Assembly (NCBI GenBank): GCA_964617875.1
Contig: CAZUAI010000077.1
Span: 1 to 27,059 of the forward strand
DNA: 27,059 nt
Reading direction: 5' to 3'
DNA from: CAZMVY01 sp964617875
Lineage (GTDB): Bacteria > Planctomycetota > Phycisphaerae > UBA1845 > PWPN01
The notes under the pieces are model-generated. The model did not search any database, was not told where the DNA came from, and was given only the letters and a program-made list of their open reading frames with translations. How positions within the stretch are numbered: the stretch's first letter is position 1; each line of letters begins with the position of its first letter. A program made the position numbers and the translations under genes. Shown piece after piece: positions 23,121 to 27,059 of this stretch.

Positions 23121-23824
23121 CGCTTGGACTCCAACACCTTCGTAGCCAGAAACAGGAAAAACGCCGTCGAACTCACGAAGAACACCAGCGACCGGGTATC
23201 GAGCATGCCCTTGGCGAACTCCTCGAAATAGGCGGGGACGTTAATCGTCATCAGGACGCCCCGCGCCTTGGCCTGTGCCAGATCCACCACCCAGTCCACC
23301 ACAACGAACAGCGACAGAATGGCGATCGCCAGCACGGCCGCCAGAAGCTGGTGCCGCGTGCAGCAGCTCGTGAAGAGCCCGACCGAGAGGTACATCCCGC
23401 CGAGCAGAAGCATGCCGACGTAGCTGAAGAAGACCACGCCCAGCTGCGGAGAACCGTACGCCTTGAGCATGAAGAGGAACGGCAGTGTCGCCGCCAGCAA
23501 GGCCGCGTAGAACGCCAGGACGCCGAAGAACTTGCCCAGGATCACCTCGGCATCCGTCACCGGGGCGGTCATGAGGGTCTCGATCGTCCCGCTGCTCAAT
23601 TCCTCGGCCACGGTCCGCATCGTCAGCAGCGGGGCGCAGAACACGAGCACGTAGACCATGCCCTCGAAGAGCGGCCGCATGGACGCCTCGTTTCCCGCCT
23701 CAAACACGTTGGACACGAACCACAAGCCGCTGGCGACCAGGAAGATCGCCCCCACCACGTAGGCAATGGGCGACAGGAACGACGCCGCCAGCTCCCGTTG
23801 CGTCAGAGGACAGACGTTACGCAT
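23111..23824 (-). CDS. ABC-2 type transporter permease, GldF-like
   Basis: A 237-residue integral membrane protein with six hydrophobic segments. The conserved SSGTIETLMTAPVTDAEVILGKF is typical of GldF-like and NatB/CcmB-type ABC-2 permeases and contacts the ATPase. The N-terminus MRNVCPLTQRELAASFLSP also matches that family (an elbow helix before the first membrane segment). GAGGAG lies about 11 bases upstream of the ATG. It is encoded downstream of its presumed ATPase partner, but separated from it by a 172-base gap with an inverted repeat. It overlaps the GldG-like gene downstream. The substrate of this exporter is unknown; in Bacteroidota the family takes part in gliding motility, but that role should not be assumed here. 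Confidence 0.9.
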   Translation of the reverse strand: MRNVCPLTQRELAASFLSPIAYVVGAIFLVASGLWFVSNVFEAGNEASMRPLFEGMVYVLVFCAPLLTMRTVAEELSSGTIETLMTAPVTDAEVILGKFFGVLAFYAALLAATLPFLFMLKAYGSPQLGVVFFSYVGMLLLGGMYLSVGLFTSCCTRHQLLAAVLAIAILSLFVVVDWVVDLAQAKARGVLMTINVPAYFEEFAKGMLDTRSLVFFVSSTAFFLFLATKVLESKRWR

Positions 23825-23846
23825 AGTGTTCAGATCTCCTCAAGAC

Positions 23847-23975
23847 CGAAAGTGGAAAAGTGAAAACGCGGAAAAGGGCCGCCGCCGAACGGATTGTGAA
23901 CCGCTGAATCGCCGCGCCCCCCGATACGGCGGCCCCCTGCCATGATCCTCGCCTTTCTCATTCTTCCACTTTCCC
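23847..23975. repeat. Inverted repeat in the gap between ABC ATPase and permease genes
   Basis: CGAAAGTGGAAAAGTGAAAA (from 23847) and the reverse complement of 23952-23975 (GGAAAGTGGAAGAATGAGAA) match at most positions over about 20 bases. A similar unit, GTGAGAAAACGGGAAAGTGG on the minus strand, extends beyond 23975. The arms flank about 80 GC-rich bases. The purine-rich arms contrast with the surrounding coding DNA. This could be a small repeat inserted within an ABC operon. Confidence 0.5.
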
Positions 23976-23996
23976 GTTTTCTCACTTCTCGACGAT

Positions 23997-24944
23997 CTAT
24001 GCCGCTTCTCCCGCGTGCTGTTTTGCCGTAATCCGCACGAAGAACTCTTCCAGGCTGCCGGTCTCGAGCCGGATCTCCCGCAGCGGCCAGTCGTGGCGGG
24101 CCGCCAGCTTGCTGATGCCCTCGCGCGGGTCGTGGCCGGGCGTCGCGTCGATCATCAGCCGATTCCAGCCGTTGGTCAGCACGCACTCGACCTTCCGCAC
24201 GCCCTCGACGCCCTCAACGGCGGACTTGACCTCCTGCTGCGGCCCGCGAATCTCCGCGATCAGCCGTGACGAACCCGCGATTCCCGCCCGCAGGTCCGCC
24301 GGCGATCCGCTCGCGACGATCTTGCCCCGGGCAATGATGATCGCCCGCTGACAGGTGGCCTCCACCTCCGGCAGGATGTGCGAGCTGAGGATCACTGTGT
24401 GCCGCCTGGCCAGATCGCGGATCAGGTTTCGCGTCTCGCGGATCTGCGTCGGGTCCAGGCCGATCGTCGGCTCATCGAGCACCAGGATCTTCGGATCGTG
24501 CAGCAGGGCGTCGGCCAGCCCCACGCGCTGCTTCATACCCTTCGAAAGTTGCTGGATCGGCCGATCGATGAACTCACCCAGCCAGCAGCGCTCGCAGACG
24601 TTCTTGATGGCGGTTTCGCGGGCCGATCGGTCCAGCCCCCGCAGCTTGCCGCGAAAGTTCAGGTACTCGCGTACCCGCATCTCAGGATACAGCGGCACTG
24701 ACTCCGGCAGGTAGCCGATGTGACGGCGGACCTCCATCGACTGCGTGAAGACGTCATAGCCCGCCACCGTCGCCGTACCGCTCGTGGCGGGGTGGTAGCA
24801 CGTCAGGATTCGCAGCGTCGTACTCTTTCCGGCCCCGTTCGGACCGAGAAAGCCGACGATTTCGCCTTCCTCGACCTTGAACGAGATGTTGTCCACCGCC
24901 AGGAAGGAGCCGTAGTACTTGGTGAGGTTTTTTACCTGAATCAT
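23997..24944 (-). CDS. ABC transporter ATP-binding protein, GldA-like
   Basis: A 315-residue ATPase of an ABC-2 export system. It shows Walker A GPNGAGKST (34-42), the GYLPESVPLY segment at the Q-loop position (77-86), signature LSKGMKQR (133-140), Walker B ILVLDEP (153-159) and H-loop His 189 (LSSHI). The C-terminal segment, ending in LETGSLEEFFVRIT, is the extension common to GldA and related exporters. All catalytic motifs are intact. It is the first gene of the run ATPase, permease, GldG-like, DUF4340. No strong promoter was seen upstream; TTGAAC in minus-strand orientation near 25035 lacks a convincing -10 partner. A translation start at 24944 agrees with the family (MIQVKNLTKYYG). Confidence 0.94.
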   Translation of the reverse strand: MIQVKNLTKYYGSFLAVDNISFKVEEGEIVGFLGPNGAGKSTTLRILTCYHPATSGTATVAGYDVFTQSMEVRRHIGYLPESVPLYPEMRVREYLNFRGKLRGLDRSARETAIKNVCERCWLGEFIDRPIQQLSKGMKQRVGLADALLHDPKILVLDEPTIGLDPTQIRETRNLIRDLARRHTVILSSHILPEVEATCQRAIIIARGKIVASGSPADLRAGIAGSSRLIAEIRGPQQEVKSAVEGVEGVRKVECVLTNGWNRLMIDATPGHDPREGISKLAARHDWPLREIRLETGSLEEFFVRITAKQHAGEAA

Positions 24945-25511
24945 GGCCGACCGTTATCCTTTCCGTACACTCGCAGATCCGAACGGTTCCCCTGGGTTCC
25001 CACCTGTATGTTCCGCCGTAACTCGACTCACACGGCTTGTTCAAGCACATCGGCCCGCGCGGGGCCGCTATCAGAGTGCTTCTACGTCATCGCTTGTCGC
25101 CGGGTTCGTTCGTTGTGCGCGTCCGCAACGCCGACCCCACGAATCGAGCGGCGTATTCTGCCGACGCCCCGCGGAATTGTCAATAGCCTTCCGCCGCCTG
25201 GGATGCATGGCCATATGTGCGAAAGCGGTCAGGAACCTTTGCCGGACAGGCAGTACACCGTGTTCACGGAAAATGGACGCCCTGACGCCTTTAGCCCAGC
25301 GCCGGAAAGGTTCCTGACCCCCTCCCCGTACATAAGAACAGGCATCACCGCGTGGGACCTGACCGGCTTGGGCCGCAACCACAAGACAATACGCAGCGCA
25401 AACACAATAAACTAAAGCGTGACGGCAGACCGCTTGCCTGCTGATCCCAAGGCAATGTGCTCGCCGCCCGGCCCGCAGTCGAAAACGGGAGACGATTGCC
25501 TGTGAGTCAAC
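24945..25511. other. Intergenic region between ABC ATPase and chemoreceptor genes
   Basis: About 570 bases. It contains the second 91-bp repeat (25228-25318) and a weak inverted repeat, AGGCAAT/ATTGCCT (25450-25456 and 25495-25501), just beyond the chemoreceptor stop that could form a stem. No gene or RNA was recognised; the frames crossing it are short and unrelated to known proteins. Confidence 0.5.
25228..25318 (+). repeat. 91-bp dispersed repeat with inverted ends, copy 2
   Basis: The segment begins GTCAGGAACCTTTGCCGG and ends CCGGAAAGGTTCCTGAC, giving imperfect terminal inverted repeats of 17-18 bases. It matches the reverse complement of 534-624 at 73 of 91 positions without gaps. Its ends are better preserved than those of copy 1. 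It sits between two minus-strand genes and carries no protein-coding signal. Confidence 0.8.
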
Positions 25512-27059
25512 TCACTGCGGACTGTGCCGGCGGCCCGCACCGGCGCGGTCGGCCGTTGGCCGCAATGGAATGCCAGTCCTGCCCTCGGTCACGGCGTTGC
25601 GGCCTCGAACGAGGGCAACCAGGTCGCCGACCATTTTGTTCAGCGATTCCGCCTGCGAGGCCAGTTCCTCGGCCGCGGAGGCCGATTCCTCGGCGCCGGC
25701 CGCGTTCGTCTGTGTAACCTGGTCCATCTGCGATACGGCCGTATTGATCTGCTCAACGCCGCGTGACTGTTCCTCGGCGGCCTCCGAGATCCCGCTGACC
25801 AGCTCGGACGCCTTGGTGACATTGCCCACGATTTCGCCGAGCACGCTGGCCACAGACGTCGCCACGCCCACGCCCCGCTCGACGTTGTCGGCCGCGTTCC
25901 GGATGAGGCCGGTGGTCTCCCTGGCCGCTTCGGCGGCTCGCTGGGCCAGCGTGCGGACCTCCTCGGCCACGACGGCGAAGCCCTTGCCGTGCTCGCCGGC
26001 ACGCGCGGCCTCGACCGCGGCATTCAGCGCCAACAGGTTGGTCTGGAAGGCGATCTCCTCGATGACCTTGATGATCCGGCCGATCTTTTCGGACGACTCG
26101 TTGATGGCGCCCATGGCCTCGTTGAGCTGCCCGACCGTCTTGTCTCCTTCGTCGGCGGCCGTACGCGCCCGGTTCACGAGATCGCTCGCCGCCTTCGAGT
26201 TGGCAGCGCTGGTCTTGGTCATGCTCGCCATCTCGTTCAGGGCGCTGGAGGACTCCTGGAGCGACGCGGCCTGCTCCGTGGCGCCCTGGGCCAGCCGCTG
26301 GCTGGCCTCCGACACCATTCCGCTCGCCTCGGTGACCTGCTGCGCCCCCTCCTTCAGGCCCGCAATGATCTGATTCACCGGCCGGGTGATGCCGCGAACA
26401 ATAAAGAACGCCGAGAAAGCGCCAAGGACCGCGATTACGACCATGAGTCCGACGGCAACCTCGTGCGCCTCGGACTTGGTCTCCGCAGCCTCCCTCTCGA
26501 CCTCATGCGCAAAAGCCTCCGCGTTCACCTCGAGTGCCGCCAGGTCCTCGCCGCAGTCGATTTCGTCCGCCTCGGCGGCCAGCTCATCGATGATCACCGC
26601 GGCAAGGGCCTTCTGATACGCACCCAGTTCCTCCTCAACCCTGGCCAGAAGTTCGAAAGCCGTTGTCTCCTCTTCCCTGGTGCGGGCGCAACGGGGGAGG
26701 AGTCCCCGAACCAGCTTGAGTTCCGCGTGCAGACGGCCGAGGTTGTCCTCCATCCTCGTTACGCTCGCCAGCTTCTTGTCCCGCATGAAGGCCAGTTCGT
26801 CGCACGCTACCTTCGTGACAAGCAATTCGCACTCCGCCAACCTCTCGACCAGGCCGATCTGGATCGCCACGGACGCCGCATCGGCGCCCGCCTTCTGCCG
26901 ATTGGCCAGAGCTTCCTCCTGTGCCTGAAGGAAGCCCGCCAATCGCTGCTCCATCCCGTCGCGACGTCCATCCAGTTCGTCCGCGAGTTTCTCCAGTTCG
27001 TGGTACGAATGGCACTGCCGTGAAGAACCCGCCGTGCGGGACAGAGACCGAGCGTGTCC
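25512..27059 (-). CDS. Methyl-accepting chemotaxis protein, N-terminus beyond window edge
   Basis: Chemoreceptor with 515 codons in the window. The frame is open without a stop from 27059 down to 25512, so the gene is cut by the right edge. An ATG at 26954 exists, but a start there would leave the receptor without its first membrane helix. The visible order is a largely helical sensor region, a membrane segment VGLMVVIAVLGAFSAFFIV, a HAMP-like stretch (RGITRPVNQIIAGLKEGAQQ), and the signalling domain. The hairpin tip EIAFQTNLLALNAAVEAARA is followed by GKGFAVVAEEVRTLAQRAAE, which contacts CheA and CheW. Glu/Gln/Ala-rich adaptation helices surround it. The C-terminus is an unconserved basic tail with no CheR-docking pentapeptide seen. 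The ligand is unknown. No other chemotaxis gene is present here. Confidence 0.93.
   Translation of the reverse strand, partial: GHARSLSRTAGSSRQCHSYHELEKLADELDGRRDGMEQRLAGFLQAQEEALANRQKAGADAASVAIQIGLVERLAECELLVTKVACDELAFMRDKKLASVTRMEDNLGRLHAELKLVRGLLPRCARTREEETTAFELLARVEEELGAYQKALAAVIIDELAAEADEIDCGEDLAALEVNAEAFAHEVEREAAETKSEAHEVAVGLMVVIAVLGAFSAFFIVRGITRPVNQIIAGLKEGAQQVTEASGMVSEASQRLAQGATEQAASLQESSSALNEMASMTKTSAANSKAASDLVNRARTAADEGDKTVGQLNEAMGAINESSEKIGRIIKVIEEIAFQTNLLALNAAVEAARAGEHGKGFAVVAEEVRTLAQRAAEAARETTGLIRNAADNVERGVGVATSVASVLGEIVGNVTKASELVSGISEAAEEQSRGVEQINTAVSQMDQVTQTNAAGAEESASAAEELASQAESLNKMVGDLVALVRGRNAVTEGRTGIPLRPTADRAGAGRRHSPQ

Noticed and set aside
20322..23231. Plus-strand open frame of 969 codons opposite the GldG-like gene
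   Set aside because: Its Leu/Arg/His-rich repetitive composition is the mirror of a GC-rich coding strand; no domain is visible.
24720..25415. Plus-strand frame of 231 codons crossing the ABC ATPase start and the 91-bp repeat
   Set aside because: It runs antisense to the ATPase N-terminus and through a dispersed repeat; similar residues near 494-1012 come from the repeat itself, not from a shared protein.
1..27059. CRISPR arrays, tRNA or rRNA genes, intact insertion sequences
   Set aside because: No regularly spaced direct repeats, no cloverleaf-like sequence and no transposase motifs were seen on either strand by reading. A covariance-model scan was not possible.

Overview
The window is GC-rich chromosomal DNA, most likely from a planctomycete, probably of the Phycisphaerae type. 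Three things point there. One secreted protein ends in a doubled dockerin-like calcium-binding repeat of the pattern DTDADVDLADFxxFQLCF. Another secreted protein ends in a PEP-CTERM sorting signal. Intergenic DNA is rich in palindromic repeats. The assignment is an inference from protein style; no rRNA or tRNA gene was seen.

Left part (1-6457). About 1 kb of non-coding DNA holds several repeats: two ATTCCC-type palindromes, a 175-bp near-perfect palindrome with 24-bp arms, and one copy of a 91-bp dispersed element. The second copy of that element lies inverted at 25228-25318. Then come dnaE (replicative polymerase alpha subunit, GTG start at 1159, promoter with a poly-C spacer) and a GAF-AAA+-Fis sigma54-dependent activator.

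Centre left (6458-11094). A near-consensus sigma70-type promoter (TTGACA-N17-TATCAT) with a palindrome at the predicted start point leads into a four-gene same-strand run. It encodes a FeeM/LuxI-fold N-acyltransferase related to PEP-CTERM/exosortase-associated acyltransferases, a membrane glycosyltransferase resembling ceramide glucosyltransferase, and two tandem paralogous membrane-anchored left-handed beta-helix acyltransferases. Together they look like a pathway for an acylated, glycosylated small lipid. This is the most interesting part of the window, and its product is not identifiable from sequence alone.

Centre (11095-17664). A PEP-CTERM protein on the minus strand has a strong promoter, a 284-nt foldable leader and a hairpin terminator. 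A CstA-family transporter on the plus strand converges on a secreted endonuclease/exonuclease/phosphatase-fold protein with dockerin-like repeats.

Right part (17804-27059), all minus strand. A Gld-type ABC export locus reads ATPase, then permease, then a GldG-like protein with a long coiled-coil insertion, then a protein with five DUF4340-like repeats. The last gene is a methyl-accepting chemotaxis protein whose reading frame stays open through the right edge, so its N-terminus lies outside the window. Unlike the other genes, it cannot be given a start here.
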